NCBI GenBank assembly: GCA_033182465.1
Contig: CP137318.1
Location: forward strand, 3,410,001 to 3,474,000
Length of the DNA: 64,000 nucleotides
Reading direction: 5' to 3'
Source of the DNA: Sanghuangporus weigelae
Lineage: Eukaryota; Basidiomycota; Agaricomycetes; Hymenochaetales; Hymenochaetaceae
Part shown: in pieces, positions 11,967 through 25,168 of the stretch
How positions within the stretch are numbered: the first letter of the stretch is position 1
Layout of the letters: every line of letters starts with the position of its first letter
The notes under the pieces: generated by a model
Told to the model about the DNA's origin: nothing
What the model saw: the letters and a program-made list of their open reading frames with translations, nothing else
Databases searched by the model: none
Translations under genes and position numbers: made by a program

Positions 11967-13635
11967 TTACTCAGAAGGTCCCCAGATCCTCACTTCACGA
12001 CCCGTAACACCCCAAACCTCCTTACCCAGCTCACCGAACACAATATCACTCATCTCCCCACCTTCCTCGAACCTCGCCAACTCCGCCCAGCTCTTATGCG
12101 CAAAGGCTCTCCCACCTTCACTCCCGGCAACCCCGAAGAATTGGGCGGATGAATCGTAGACGACTTTGTTGATTTTGAAGTCCTCGCCGAGATCGATGCT
12201 GGTTGCGCGCGTCTGTTTGCGCAGGTCCCAGATGGCGACGGAGGATGTGGAGTCTGGCGCGAGGAGGTGGTATCCGTTCTCGGAGAAGGAGAGCGTTGAT
12301 ACGGTGAATGGTGTACTGGACTCGGGAGTGAGTGTTGCAGCGAGCGCGCCGCTCCGGATGTCGTATATCTGGATCGTCGACCCTGGAGTGCCGAGGCCGA
12401 GTAGAACACCGTCTGGATGGATGCTGGCGGCGGTGTACGCATCTTCGCCCGCAGCACTTTGGAATATGGGACTGAAGTTGGTGAGGTCGTGAACGGAGTA
12501 CGTCCGGTCGAGAGATGCAAGACCGAATATGGTTTGAATGGGGTGGACGAAAAGACCTGTGACGTCGCCCTTGTGCATTTTGACCGTCTGACGGGGTGCG
12601 TACTCTCCCGATGCAGAGTCTAAGGCCCACACGCGGGCCGTTTTGTCCGCGCTAGCTGAAAGTACAAGCCTAGGCGACCCTTCTGCTTCACGCAACGCGA
12701 CGTGATTCACGCGTTTCGTATGTCCCTTCAGCGTTGCGACAACCTTATCCGCATTCCTATCATACAGCTGTACAATCTTATCATTCCCTCCCGTCGCAAA
12801 CAGTCCCGGCTCGGCCTTCGACAGCGCCAGCGAGGTGATTCCCGCGGGGGACGCAGAGTGCAAAGATGGGATCGTGTGCTTCGCGGTGTACTTCTTGACT
12901 TGCGCGGGCGTTGCGTGCCCTGGTCCTGATTTGCGCTTGCGACGCTGTGAACTGAGCGCTGAGTTCGTTTCGTCGATTTTTTCAACGATTTCCTTGGGAA
13001 GACCGGGTGCTTCTTCGGCAGTTTGGTCATTCATTTCTACGTCACCGCCTGCTTGAGCGGAAGGTGCGACGCCAATGGTAGCTTGGACATTTGCGAGAGC
13101 CCTGTCAAGTCAACGGAAAGAAGTAATGATGCGTCAGAAAAAAATAAAGACTAAATTAGTGAAGAATGAGGAACTGACTCTCTAGCAGCGTCTCTCTCCT
13201 TTATCAACCTAGCAACAACCCTCGTCGCTGCATCCTGCGCATACAGAGCATGCGAGAGCTGCTGGCGCACAGAGTTATATTGCTGTTTGAGCGCGAACGT
13301 CTCGAGTACGAGCGCATCCCATTCGTTTTGGAGAGAATGCAAAAGCGCCGGGATGGACGTAAGCTGAGGAGGACGCGGCGGGACTGCCTTCGGACCTGCG
13401 CAATACAAGACGAGCGTTTAGCGGCTCAAACGCAAAGCAAAACGGAATGAGACGGAAACGCACTGGCTTTTACAGAGACGAGATCAGCCTCTTCGAGTTT
13501 GTCGCCCGTGATTGGGTCAGTGCCATTATCCGCAATGTACTTGAGAATCAGTCGACGCTCGTAGACGTGTCCGCTTTTGCTGGACACAACTGGATCCTGA
13601 GGCGGTTCTCCAGACAATGAGCAGAAAAAGGACAT
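11967..13635 (-). CDS. PRP19: PRP19, U-box/WD40 pre-mRNA processing factor and E3 ubiquitin ligase
   Basis: Core subunit of the Prp19 (NineTeen) complex, which stabilises the active spliceosome in the nucleus; its U-box gives E3 ligase activity. Three exons. The first encodes the U-box ([17 protein letters not shown], residues 1 to about 57). The second carries the Pro-rich linker and the tetramerising coiled coil ([20 protein letters not shown]). The third holds a basic linker and a C-terminal WD40 propeller of about 300 residues, ending VRIWGPSE at stop 11967-11969. Start at 13635 on the minus strand, immediately before the U-box. The total of about 510 residues fits the family's usual length. 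Divergent from SGT2 with 207 bp between start codons; the gap contains CACGTG. Confidence 0.95.
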
Positions 13636-13748
13636 GTTGAGCGTCGTCGTCGGTGAGTGCCTGACTTCAAGTTCGACTTGGCGCGTTCCAAAATGTTTGT
13701 CGTTGTTTAGGATTTTGATTATGTCAGCTGACCTCCTCACTTTCCCTT

Positions 13749-13754
13749 CACGTG
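13749..13754. promoter_or_regulatory. CACGTG E-box in the PRP19/SGT2 divergent promoter
   Basis: TCACGTGG sits 88 bp before the SGT2 ATG and 113 bp before the PRP19 ATG. CACGTG is the core site of Cbf1/USF-type bHLH factors. A regulatory role is inferred from position only. Confidence 0.4.
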
Positions 13755-13842
13755 GGCATTCTTCACACCCACACGCTTATTCCTTGCTCTAGACTAGTGG
13801 TTCTTGGGTTTCCTCTGATATCGTTGGAAATCGTGTCTTGAA

Positions 13843-15153
13843 ATGTCCGAAAAACAGCAGCGATTAGTTCTCGCTATTATAGAATTTCTCAACCAGTCTA
13901 TAGAAGATGGAACGGTGAAGCAGGACGACAGGGAAGGTTTGGAAGTGGCAAGTGCGTATCCTATTTATTTGAGCTTAAGTATTTTACTTATCCCCAGGCA
14001 TGCTATAGTTCAGTGCATCGGAGAGGCATTTGGAGTAGACCCAAATGACGAGCAACAACGAAATCGATTAAGTGTCAAGCCCGCAACCCTAATAAACGTC
14101 TTCGACGTTGTCCTCAAGACTCTGGGCAACAGTACTAATAACGCTGCACCTCCTCCGCCCTCATCGACCTCCTCTGGACCTTCTGCTGCAGACAAGACCG
14201 AAGCTGAGAAGCTCAAGGCGAAGGGAAATCAGCTCATGTCCTCGAAGGACTATGCGGGTGCTATCGACGCATACACTCATGCTATTGCAAAAGATGGGAC
14301 GAACGCAGTATACTATTCGAATCGTGCGGCGGCGTATTCAAGTAAAGGAGACCATGCAAGTGCGATTTTAGACGCTGAGAAGGCAATTGAAATCGACCCG
14401 GCGTTTTCCAAGGCCTATCATCGACTTGGGTGCGTGCTATGTGTCAAAAGATTGGCATGCACAGATTTTTTCTGATTTTTTTCTGTGCTGTGATTAGACA
14501 CGCGCATTATTCTCTGGGAGATTATCCGGCCGCAGCATCGGCATTTCAACGAGGTCTGGAGGTCGATCCGAATAATGCTGGACTAAAATCGGGACTGCAA
14601 AACGCCGAAGCGAGGACGGAGCAACCTACTTCGCGACCTCTGAATCCCCCAACAGGGACAGGATCGGTTGCAGGCGCAGGAGCAGGAGCAGGCGCAGGAG
14701 CAGAAGCAGGAGCAGGAGGGTTAGCAGACCTGCTCGGTGGATTGGGAGGCGGGGGAGCGGGTGGTGGAGGAATGCCTGATCTTGCGAGCATGATGCAGAA
14801 CCCAATGTTGATGCAGATGGCGCAACAAATGGCTGCGAATGGGGGACTCGAACGGATGATGTCGAATCCGGCTGTGCAGAACATGGTACGTGCGTCATGA
14901 GTGGGGCTGTGCAGGCACACTCCTTCCGTGCTGTTTGTTTTCATGTTCTCATTTTATCACATTTGCTCAGATGAATCGCGTGCAGTCTGGAGGGATGCCG
15001 TCTATGGAAGAGGTCATGTCCGATCCATCACTGCGAGACTTGTAAGTATATCCCTTTTGTTATACAAAGAGCAGACGGAACATATATATTCTGTGCAGGG
15101 CATCCCAATTTATGGGAGGAGGAGCGGGACGTGGAGGAGTGGGATCGGCTTAG
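13843..15153 (+). CDS. SGT2: SGT2, small glutamine-rich TPR co-chaperone
   Basis: Cytosolic co-chaperone that hands tail-anchored proteins to the GET pathway. The N-terminal dimerisation domain starts MSEKQQRLVLAIIEFL (13843) and continues after an intron as the Get4/5-binding helices. The TPR domain spans about 14190-14600 (AEKLKAKGNQLMSSKDYAGAI, NAVYYSNRAAAYSSKGDHA, HYSLGDYPAAASAFQRGLEV), with three TPR units and an intron after AYHRLG. The C-terminus is Gly/Ala-rich, then Met/Gln-rich (MMQNPMLMQMAQQMA, about 14790-14830), the usual substrate-binding part. Two more introns precede the ending GVGSA and stop TAG at 15151-15153. About 350 residues, near the usual size. Confidence 0.93.
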
Positions 15154-15339
15154 TGGATGTATTACATAATCTAGTAGTATCGTCATAGTGTGCCTTGGCT
15201 ACTCTGCACATACTCGGCTCACAGCCATCCTGTCTAAGAGCTATAACCACACTCCTTTCCCTTGTACTTTCATCTCACTTGCCTACTCCCCATCCCCATC
15301 CCTCTTGCTCTTCGCTCGTCGTCCTAGTCATCTCCGACA

Positions 15340-18300
15340 ATGGCGACCGCGAACGGAGGCACAGCAGGTCAGCAGCAGCTGAACGGTCTCATCCAGCAAG
15401 ATAAGGACAAACAGAACGTAGCAGTTCATTCTTTTGACCCAGAGGCGACTCCAGAGCAGAAGGCCGCTTCTGCAGGCAAAGGGCGCAGCCAGATTGAAAG
15501 CGGCAAGAAAGACACGTCTGGTGGTAAAGGTGAGCTGCTCGCGTGCCGACGGACCTGTCTTCCTTTTCATGTGATGAGGTGTGTCGTACGTACGGGGGAA
15601 GTCGCGGATGTAGTGGAAGTTTAAGACCATGCTTTAAGAATGTTCTTACACCACTTCATGACATTCCGTCCACACGTCCGCATAATGTGCGCGCCGGTTG
15701 GCCGTAGTGCCAAGTTTGAGGCAGCCACTCGGATGCGATGCTTTCTCAGAATTCTCAGAATCTCTCATCTTTGCACTGCTTACCGCAGCGAATGGATATC
15801 TTTGCTAACACCAATCCTTTTGAATTTGTCCAGAGGTCGCGGTAACTACCGGTCAAAAACCTGCAATTCCTCCGACCATTACTATAACCGATGCCGACAG
15901 TGAGGCGAGGCCAAACGGAGTTGCGCCGCCAGAGAGTCTTCCGCCCAGTCAAGTCCCCGGCGCACTTCCTGAAGGTGCAGCGGCAGCCGTTCCCGAGTGG
16001 TTCAAAGTAGGATGGCGTGCAGTCGGCGGTATTGATGATGCGCCTCTTACTGAAGGCGAAGCGAAAGACAAAGCCATACTCGAGATGTTCGTCGGTGAAC
16101 AGTATTATGGGGCTTGGTATCACAATGCGGCCATTATTTTCTTCGCGGTATTTACATCACACTTCCTTACGCTTTTCCGCTTCGGCTGGGGCTGGCTCTT
16201 CGTTCTACTGGCTACATGTGCGACATACTATGCGACTTCCATGAAACGCGTACGGCGACGAGCACGCGATGATATCCAACGGGAGCTGACAAAAAATAGA
16301 CTTGTCACTGAAGCCGAGACTGCAGATTGGATGAATCATTTCCTGGATCGCTTCTGGCTGATTTACGAGCCTGTGCTCTCACAGACCATCGTGCAAAGCG
16401 TGGATCAAGTCCTTAGTACTAACACACCACCTGTTGTTGATTCTTTACGTCTCTCAACTTTTACGCTTGGCACGAAGGCACCTCGCATTGACAGCGTGCG
16501 GACGTGGACGCGGACCGCGGAGGATATTGTCACCATGGACTGGGCTTTCTCCTACACACCTAACGATGTCAGCGATATGACGCCAAAGGAGGCGGCAAAG
16601 AAGGTCAACCCTAAGATCGTGCTCAGTGTGCGTGTAGGGAAGGGTGTTACCGCGACTATGCCGATCTTGATTGAAGATATAAGCTTCAGCGGTCTAATGC
16701 GCGTTCGCATGAAGCTTATGACGACATTCCCGCATGTTCAAGTCGTTGACTTGAGTTTCATGCAGAAGCCTGTATTTGACTACGTTCTCAAACCTATTGG
16801 TGGTGACACATTTGGTTTCGACATCGGCTTCGTAAGTATATTTTCTTTGAGCGTTACCAGCCGAGTTTCATTCTTACAACCAATGGCCTAGATTCCCGGT
16901 CTATCCTCGTTCATCCGCGATATGATACATTCTATCCTCGGCCCGATGATGTATGACCCCAATTGTGAGTTCCTGTTTTACATATATGCAAGCGAAAGTT
17001 TCGTTCCGGCTGGTCACATCGTACTAACCCTTGCTCGTGTCAGTCTTCACCCTTAACCTTGAGCAACTTCTCTCAGGTGCTCCTATCGATACGGCTATCG
17101 GTGTTCTGCAAGTCACAATCCACTCTGCTCGTGGCCTGAAGGGAACGAAGATTGGCGGAGGCTCACCCGACCCGTACGTGAGCCTCAGTGTCAACGCAAG
17201 ACAAGAGCTGGCCAGGACCAAGCACAAAGAGTCCACGTACGTCATATTTCTCTTTTTCGTCACGTCGATCATTGCGTTACGTCATGCGGACTCTGTACTG
17301 ATTTGATTTCCTCGGAACCGATAGATACAACCCTACGTGGAACGAGACGAAATTCTTGCTCATTAATGCGTTGACCGAACAGCTTGTTCTCAGCGTTTAC
17401 GATTGGAATGAGCACCGAAAGGACTCAGAGCTCGGTGCGGCGACTTTTGATCTTAGCAAGCTTGCCGACGATGCTGTCCAGGAGGGCATTGAAACCAAGG
17501 TGTTGAAGGATGGCAAGGAGCGGGGAGAAATCCGTTTCGACCTTTCGTTCTACCCTGTTCTCAAGCCGCAGAAGATTGATGGTGGAAAGGAAGATGAGCT
17601 GCCTGATACCAGTACGCCATATTTTCAGGTTGATAAATCTGTCGAGAGATGCTAATTCCTGCTTGCAGAGGTTGGAATCGTCCGTCTTACGCTGCATCAA
17701 GCGAAGGATCTTGATCAATCCAAGGCGATGGGCGGAGATCTCAACCCATTCGCAAAGGTCCTGCTCAGCGCACATTCGCCTCCGGTCCACACAACGCCCA
17801 AGGTCAAACATACTCTCAATCCAGTCTGGGAAAGCTCTACAGAGTTCTTGTGCTCGGACAGGCAATCATCCGTCATCACAGTCAAAGTCGTCGACGACCG
17901 CGACTTCCTCAAGGACCCGATGATCGGCTACCTTAGTATTAAATTGGTTGACCTGCTCGAGGCAAAGAAGACTGCAAGAGATTGGTGGCCTTTGAGTGGA
18001 TGCCGGAGCGGAAGGTTAAGGATGAGCGCTGAGTGGAAGCCGTTGAACATGGCTGGAAGCTTGCACGGTGCAGATCAGTATGTCCCGCCTATTGGTATCA
18101 TGAGGTTGTGGGTCCAGAAGGCGACGGATGTGAAGAATGTAGAAGCTACACTAGGTGGAAAGAGCGATCCTTATGTGCGCGTCTTGGTTAACAATGTCGT
18201 CGAGGGGAGGACGGAAGTTGTAAATAACAGTGAGTTTTCTTTGCTTGTTCTCGCTGACTGTAATGACTAATAGTGCTTCAAGACTTGAGCCCAGAATGGG

Positions 18301-20973
18301 ATCAAATCATCTACGTTCCTGTGCACTCGCTGAAGGAAACCATGCTTCTGGAGGTTATGGACTACCAGCATCTCACGAAAGTAAGCGCGAATTCGTTTTC
18401 AATCTTGGCCTTACTCAAATGAATTTGATTCTATCAGGACCGTTCACTAGGCACTGTCGAATTAAAAGTGCGTGACTTGGCAACGAATCAGAAAGACCGG
18501 AAGTTCCCATATGCGTCAACCGGGAAGAAAGAAGCCGTCGAACCAATCCGTGTCGAAAGTAACGTCTATAAGGGTCAATTGCACTACGTCGCAGAGTTCG
18601 TTCCAGCCATCGCTCTCAAGGGAGTCTCCTTCGAGTCCTCGACGAATGAAATCCAAAAAATCGCGGAGGAGAAAGGTTCAGATTCGTCGTCTATGTCGTC
18701 CTCGGATATTGAACGCGATACCGTTCCGGAGGGAGTTACAATCTCGCAGCCCTTGTCTGACTCTAACGGGGACTCCTCTGATGACGAGGCTGACAGTCCC
18801 TCGGAAGCGAAGGGCAGACATAAGAAGAATTCCAAGTCCGTGGATAGCATGAAGACTGCCGAGACCGGCAAGACGAATGGAACGGTAGACACTGCTGAGA
18901 CGAAGGAGACGACTGAATCGGTTGGTGTGGAGATGTCGAAAGAGGAGTTGATGACACATCGTATGTTGGAATGTTGTGCTCTACTGACGCGCGATATTCT
19001 TACTTTTATTCGTTTTTACAGAATCCGGTATCATCGTGTTCAACGTCCGCGGGGGTCAACTCAGTCAAAAAGCGAGACTAGAAGTCCTTCTGGACGATGG
19101 CTACTGGCCTGCATTCAGTACGGCTCGTGCTCGAAGCACGAACGCGGATTGGGGCCATGTCGGAGAAGGCTTCATCAAAGAGCTCGATTTCGGGCGTGTT
19201 TGGCTGCGTCTGAACGAAAACGATGAAGGCGACAAGGACGATATTATTGCAGAATGCAAGGGGGAGGTACGGACGTTCTTGGACCAAACTTTGGTGAATA
19301 TCGATTATGCTACTGTGTTGCTTTGGAGACTGATTGTAAATTTTCTTTCGAAGTCTGGACCGGCGACTTTCACCCTTACAAGTGACGAAGAGAAGAAGAG
19401 TTCGGTTGTTGAAATTGAGACGCGCTATGTGCCGGTTGATATTACTCTGGAGCCGCGAGAGAGCATCAACAGTGAGTTATTTGATATTGTGTTCAGGCGA
19501 AGAAGGCATGGGTCGTATTTATCCACATTTTCTCATCTCAGACATGGGCGTCTTACGCGTCGATCTCATCGACGGACATCAAATCCGTGGTGTTGACCGT
19601 GGAGGTACGTATGCAATTCTTCCCATGCGAAGACTTACATGCCGATGACTTTCGTGTAGGCAAATCTGATCCGTATGTCGTATTCTCGCTGAACGATCAG
19701 AAGGTCTTCAAGTCCCAGACTAAGAAGAAGACGCTTCATCCGGAGTGGAATGAGAGCTTTGCGGTTCAAGTGGTAAGCAAATCGCATCTTATTCTTTCGA
19801 TGGATCCTATTAACTTGCGGGATAGCCTTCTCGTGTTAGAGCGGACTTCTCGTTGGAAGTCTTTGATTGGAACCAGATCGAGCAAGCAAAGAGCCTGGGA
19901 TTAGCAAGGATTGACCTCACAAATATCGAGCCGTTCGAAGCGATTGAACGGACAATCAAACTTGTACATGCGAAGCACGGCGAGTCGGGAGACATTCGCA
20001 TCAGGATGATGTTTACGCCGGAGATGATTGCGAAGACGCGAAAGAACACGAGCACGTTCTCGACTGCCGGGCGCGCGATGACTCAGTTTGGCGGTATCCC
20101 TCTTGGTGCTGGCAAAGGTATGGTGCACGGCGTCGGCAAAATTGGAAACAAAGTTGGCGGTGTTATGAAGAGGGATAAGGATGGGAAGGAGGATGCGATC
20201 CCGGTGGTTAATGCGGAGGAGCCACCTTCGGGACAGGTTTCTGGCCCTATCGGAGCGACAACAGCTGGAGCTAGCAACGGAGTGAATAATGTCGACTTTG
20301 CATCGACGGGAGAGGGGTCTGCACCTGCTGAGCCAGGGACGCTTAAAGTATCCGTGCTGCATGCGAAAGACCTGAGGGATCCGGATGGCGATGCTCCGAA
20401 GCCTTACGTAGTCGTCCGCGTTGGAGAGAAGGAGCACAAGACGAAGCACGCTAGCAAGTCGACAGCAATACCTGAATGGTGAGGCCTTTTCTTCCTTTTC
20501 TTCTATGCCGTGTGTTGCCTTTCGGACTGAAGATAACGCTGAGAACTGATTTTGATTGTTGTTTTACCCGGGTGATTTAGGAATGAATCGTTCTCTTTCC
20601 CAGCTGGCCCATCTACGCCGAAACTGTATGTTAAGGTTTACGACCACAAGACGCTGGGTAAAGATAAAGCGTTAGGCGAGGCCGAGGTGGACGTAAGTCA
20701 AACTCGCAGATTATTTCCGCGGACTCACGTTTAATTTCCACACTTCTCTCGAAACTTTAGATCTGGAGACATGTTCAGGCAAAAACAGACAACGGGGGCG
20801 GAGCGGATGTACTCGTCGAGCTCCGCGAAGGCTCGGGGCTGCTGGCCCTTCGGTTGGTCTTCGAACCGCTGGGAGACCCGACGACGCGCTCGATGACTTC
20901 GTCGAGCAACAAGAGTCCATTCGGGTCGCCGAGCAGGTTTTCCCTTTCGAGGAAGCCACCCTCCGATGAATGA
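15340..20973 (+). CDS. tricalbin / extended-synaptotagmin-like ER-plasma membrane tether (SMP + C2 domains)
   Basis: Lipid-transfer tether at ER-plasma membrane contacts. Start ATG at 15340 (MATANGGTAGQQQ). The first intron (about 15530-15834) is unusually long at around 300 nt. A hydrophobic hairpin follows (about 16100-16235, IIFFAVFTSHFLTLF..LFVLLATCATYYA). An SMP domain spans about 16310-17090 (ADWMNHFLDRFWLIYEPVLS to FTLNLEQLLSG). About five C2 domains come next, starting near 17100, 17670, 18090, 19540 and 20330, each with a recognisable SDPYV-like or equivalent core. The acidic Ser-rich linker at about 18690-18960 separates C2-3 from C2-4. Stop TGA at 20971-20973. About 1,500 residues, in the range of yeast Tcb proteins. 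Closest to yeast TCB1-3; no single orthologue is claimed. Confidence 0.92.
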
Positions 20974-21738
20974 ATGAGTTCTGACCTCGTTCCTGGGCGA
21001 CATAGGTTAACGGCAATAATGGTAAGGCGGGTGGACAACCATGTCATTGTTATGCTGCGTTGCGAACGACTCGGACATTGTACTATTACGAACTAGCCCT
21101 CTCAGTCCGTCACATAAAATATTTCGCCATGGTATACGCCACACGCTCGCTTTCGTTACTAGTCCTTTTCTTTCCAAAATTGTATTTGTGTTTGCATTTT
21201 TCGACTTAGGTCATACACTTTTCTCTTTCTTCTCTTTCTCGCAAGGCTCGAATTTAGCTACCTGACTAGTTATGCAACTGTACATATACGGTATATTTAC
21301 AATCGGAATCAATATAAGTAATTCTCTCCTTCCCCGGAATCATGGATTGTTACTTACATAATGCGGCGACGGAGAAGCGTGGGTGCCTGACGCCGACTGA
21401 TGCGCTCGGCAACGTCGGCTGGGGACTGATCCATTCAATTCTGTTCTGATTTCCGACCATCTCAACGACGGCTCGGCTCTTGCTTGGGCGCCGCACAGCT
21501 TCTACTGTTTATCACTAGTACTCGTTTCGGTACTTGCTTTCGTTCCTTTGCTTCATTCACCCTCCTTCATCACTTGCACTTTCTTTTGGCTTTCTTTCTT
21601 ATTATAACCTCTTGCTCCATTCGAGTCTCGAGAAGCTGTTGGGCTATAAACTTGGACGTCATTGATTCTCTTTCAAACACTCACTGTGCGGTCTTTTACT
21701 CCGAGCTCATTAGATCAGTTCTGGGTAAATAATCGCTC
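20974..21738. other. intergenic region upstream of the aspartic protease
   Basis: It holds the tricalbin 3' UTR and, from about 21480, a CT-rich stretch typical of a basidiomycete promoter or leader. A hydrophobic open stretch without ATG (about 21560-21630) lies in the protease frame but is closed by a stop at 21730-21732. No gene is supported. Confidence 0.4.
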
Positions 21739-24508
21739 ATGCTCGTCTCTCGTCGTCGCACGCGTGGACGTGAACGAAAGCAGCTAGGGCTGGCGCTTCG
21801 AAGAGGCCGGCGCTCGCAAAACTCAATGTCATTGTCGAGGCGCGACGAGGGGAATGGAGCGAGCGATGGTGTTGTGTTGGACTTGACCCTCGTTGGCGAT
21901 GGGATTAGCTCTGCGTACGTCTATTCTTTTATTTTCGTTGTCATGGTTTGTGATACTTGCCTTGGGTTGCCTTGGGTTGTGGTGTGCAGCGTGTATACGG
22001 TCCCTGTGACTGTGGGCAGTAATAACCAGCCCTTTAACCTTCAGGTCGATACCGGCTCTTCAGATCTTGTGCGTCTAAACTTCAGTATGCGTTACTCTGC
22101 GCTCTAATTAACCTCGTCTTATATTCATGCGTACAGTGGATAGCATCAAAGTCATGCTCGTCGAAACCATGCACAGCGAATAAACCTAGACTATACGACT
22201 CGTCCTCTTCCTCCACCCGGACCAACACCGAGTTTTATATTCAGTATCTGAGCGGCGCGGTCGATGGGCCCATAGTATGGGACACATTCACAATCGGGGG
22301 GTATACGATCGATAATCAAGCGCTTGGTGAGTCTGAGTTCCTCCTTCCCTGCTCTCACACGGCGAAGTGTCTATATCGCACTTAGAGCGCTGATACACAA
22401 CGTCCGAATTCTTGAACCTTCCCCAAATTCGATGATCGTCATTCATATGATTGATGTGGTGTTTATTTTTATGACCTTTTATTGAATTGAATAGCTGCCG
22501 CATCCAATGTAGTCAATGAATCGCTCTCGGAGAGCTTCTCTGGTATCCTGGGGTTGGCGTTGCCATTAAACTCTGTAATTGGCAAGACGATCCCGCCTGG
22601 GACTAATAGCGTCCCCGACGGCGCGACGGTAATGTCCAATCTCTTCGGAACACAGCCAGCCGACCAAGCACCCGCGCAGTTCTTCTACTCCGTCCTCCTC
22701 TCTCGGCCGAATATAGACCGCATTCCATCTGTACTCGGTATCGGACGCCACCCGTCGAATGACTTGCTTTCTGACGGGCTCACCATCGAGCCTGAGCGTA
22801 TTGAGTATTCCGATGTTCTACCTGAGAATAATGGCGTGCTGTTTTGGAAGGCCGAGCTGAGGGGCATTACGGTGTATGTTAATGGAACGGCGAAGGAGAT
22901 TGATCTTGGACCGAGTGTGACGGGGAACGTCTTTCCCGAGGCGGTCCTTGATACGGGTGTTCCATACATTATTTCGACACCGCATATTGCGAACGCCGTA
23001 TGGGGTGCTTTAGGCATCTCTCCCGCCAATGATGGAAATTGTAGGCTTAATTTTGTTTACTTCCCAAGCTCGTTGCTAACTTGACTTTTTTAATTCCAGA
23101 TTATGTACCTTGCACGACTCCTATCAACATGACCATAACGCTTGACGACCGCTCCGAAATCCCTATCCACCCTCTCGACCTGACCGCCGTACCAGGTAGC
23201 GGTGGTTCCACATGCACAGGTCTTTTCCAACAGAGTCCCTTTCTGACCCTCCCTCACGGGTTCGGTGATATCATCCTCGGTGTACCTTTCCTTCGGAATG
23301 TTTACACCGTCATGGCATACAAGCACGTTGACGCTAACGGGATTGTGGGCAGTAGCGGTGACACACCGATCTCTCCTCAACTGGGTCTTCTCAACCTGAC
23401 AAACCCAGCTATTGCGCTCGACGAGTTCAACACCGTGCGCGTGTTGAACAAACCACTAAACGGCAACAAGAGTCAGCAATCTTCGTCTGGCGGCGGCCTT
23501 TCTATAGGTCTCAAAGTTCTCTTCGGTTTACTGGGATTCATTGCACTCTGTGGCGCGCTTTTTGCCGGACGCTGGTTGTTCCTGCGACGGCGAAACAAGC
23601 AGGCACAAAGGGCCGCAAGAGATCTAGGCGATCAACTGAACGATAAAGACGCATATGCGCTGGCGAAGTATCATCTCGCGCCATTTAGGTCGCATAGTCT
23701 TGATCCATCGGAAGATACGCAGAGGACGTTGGCGGACCCGACAGCCCGGCTTGACGCGAAGTATGATAGTTTAAAGAACGTTAATGGATCTGGTATTGAA
23801 CACGGGAGCTTTGCGGATGAGGATCTCGGATTTAGGCGGAGTAAGAAGTTTGTAGATGACGGGGATGGCGGTGAGGGAGAGGCGGGTACGGATGCTGACG
23901 CTGGTGATGCTCATACGGGTGCAGAACGCGTTGCTCTTTCTGATCGACCGAAGATTGGAGAAGAAGGCTGGGAACCTCACCATTCATGGGTTGACTCGTA
24001 TTCCGAGTATCAACCTCCGTTACTAGGCGAATGGCGTCCAGAACCAGCGCACGAGCGATCCTACAGCAGCTCCTCCGTCACATCCGCACACGGCCCATCA
24101 CCATCTTCACCCTTACTTGAGGTACGGCGGAGCACTGCGTTATCGCCTATGCCTCTTGAGACAGAGGTGGATGAGTTTGGTGGGCTCGACATGTTTGGGA
24201 TGGCTGGTGTAGGCTCTGGAAGGAGGAGGGCCAGTATGATTGACGGGGATGCGGATGCAGATGCAACCTTAACAAACGATCGTGAGCACCCACGCCAACG
24301 ACAGGAACATTTGCAGCAGCAGTCTCATTCTCAGTCCTTCTCGGATACAACCTTGCATTCGCGAATGAGTACGGCTAGCGTGGGCAGCCTATCTGGAGAT
24401 TCTCGATATCCGCCTGTCCGACCACGACCTCGACTTGGGCGAACACCCTCAGGTCCTCGAACGTCGAGTATGATGTCGCGTGTCATTAATGCAGATGACG
24501 TCTCATAG
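21739..24508 (+). CDS. A1 (pepsin-like) aspartic protease with C-terminal membrane anchor
   Basis: Pepsin-family endopeptidase. The first catalytic site is DTGSSDL-W (22050-22068, joined to WIASKSC after an intron). The second is LDTGVPYI near 22950, where canonical proteins have D[ST]G[TS][ST]. The catalytic domain runs to about 23450. A Ser/Gly linker, one membrane segment (about 23500-23580, VLFGLLGFIALCGALFAG), a basic stop-transfer (RRRNKQ) and a roughly 300-residue disordered cytosolic tail follow. Stop TAG at 24506-24508; about 800 residues by exon sum. The start at 21739 (MLVSRRRTRG) is the first ATG in frame but gives an Arg-rich N-terminus and no visible signal peptide, so a 5' exon may be missing. 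Likely secretory or plasma-membrane, resembling yapsin-type anchored proteases. Confidence 0.85.
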
Positions 24509-25168
24509 CGCTTCTCCTACTCTTCCCTTCCCGTCCCAGTGAAGGAAAATCACCTGAACAACTAAAACAAATTCTCAACGTGCGACAAATATTCTCTATT
24601 CAACAAGCCCTTTATCCCCATTTTTTCGCTATCCTTGTCAATCATGCAAAGCTTTCAGCCGATCGCCACAGCATCTGTATTCAATATTGGTTTTTCTCCC
24701 TCACTCTTATAGGCAATTTTCATGAGACTCCTGACTATTGGACAATTGCAAGCATGCAATCCACCTCTTTCTACCTTAAGTTCGTTCAAGTCAACTTGAA
24801 CAAATAGCGACTGTCTTTATTGTTGTCTTTACTTTTCGTTTCTGTGTTCCTGGTTACCCCCCTGCTCTCTTTCGTTCGATACCTCCCCTTTCCTTTCTTA
24901 TATTAAGTATTTGCAGTTTCTTTTCCTTTTTTCTTTTGTGTGGAAGATGAAAGTGTTTTTTGTACTGTGCTTTATAGTTGCTCTTTTTTTGTATTTGCAC
25001 TCGTAATAACGGAATTTCAATCATCCAAATTCTTCAGAACGTCTCAACGGTTTGGTTTTATACATGCCTGCCGAGTAGTTTACTATTTGGCCCTGTTTAC
25101 CATCGGTAAGTGCCGGAACCATTCTCACAACGCTCGAGCGCAATCCATCCTTACCACCGCACCCAAAA
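24509..25168. other. intergenic region upstream of ATP5
   Basis: This 660-bp stretch is T/C-rich (24830-24990) and probably holds the protease 3' UTR and the ATP5 promoter. No gene is seen. Confidence 0.5.

Noticed and set aside
14640-14944. Minus-strand Pro/Leu-rich frames opposite SGT2
   Set aside because: Complement of the Gly/Ala-rich linker of SGT2; no start context or family match.
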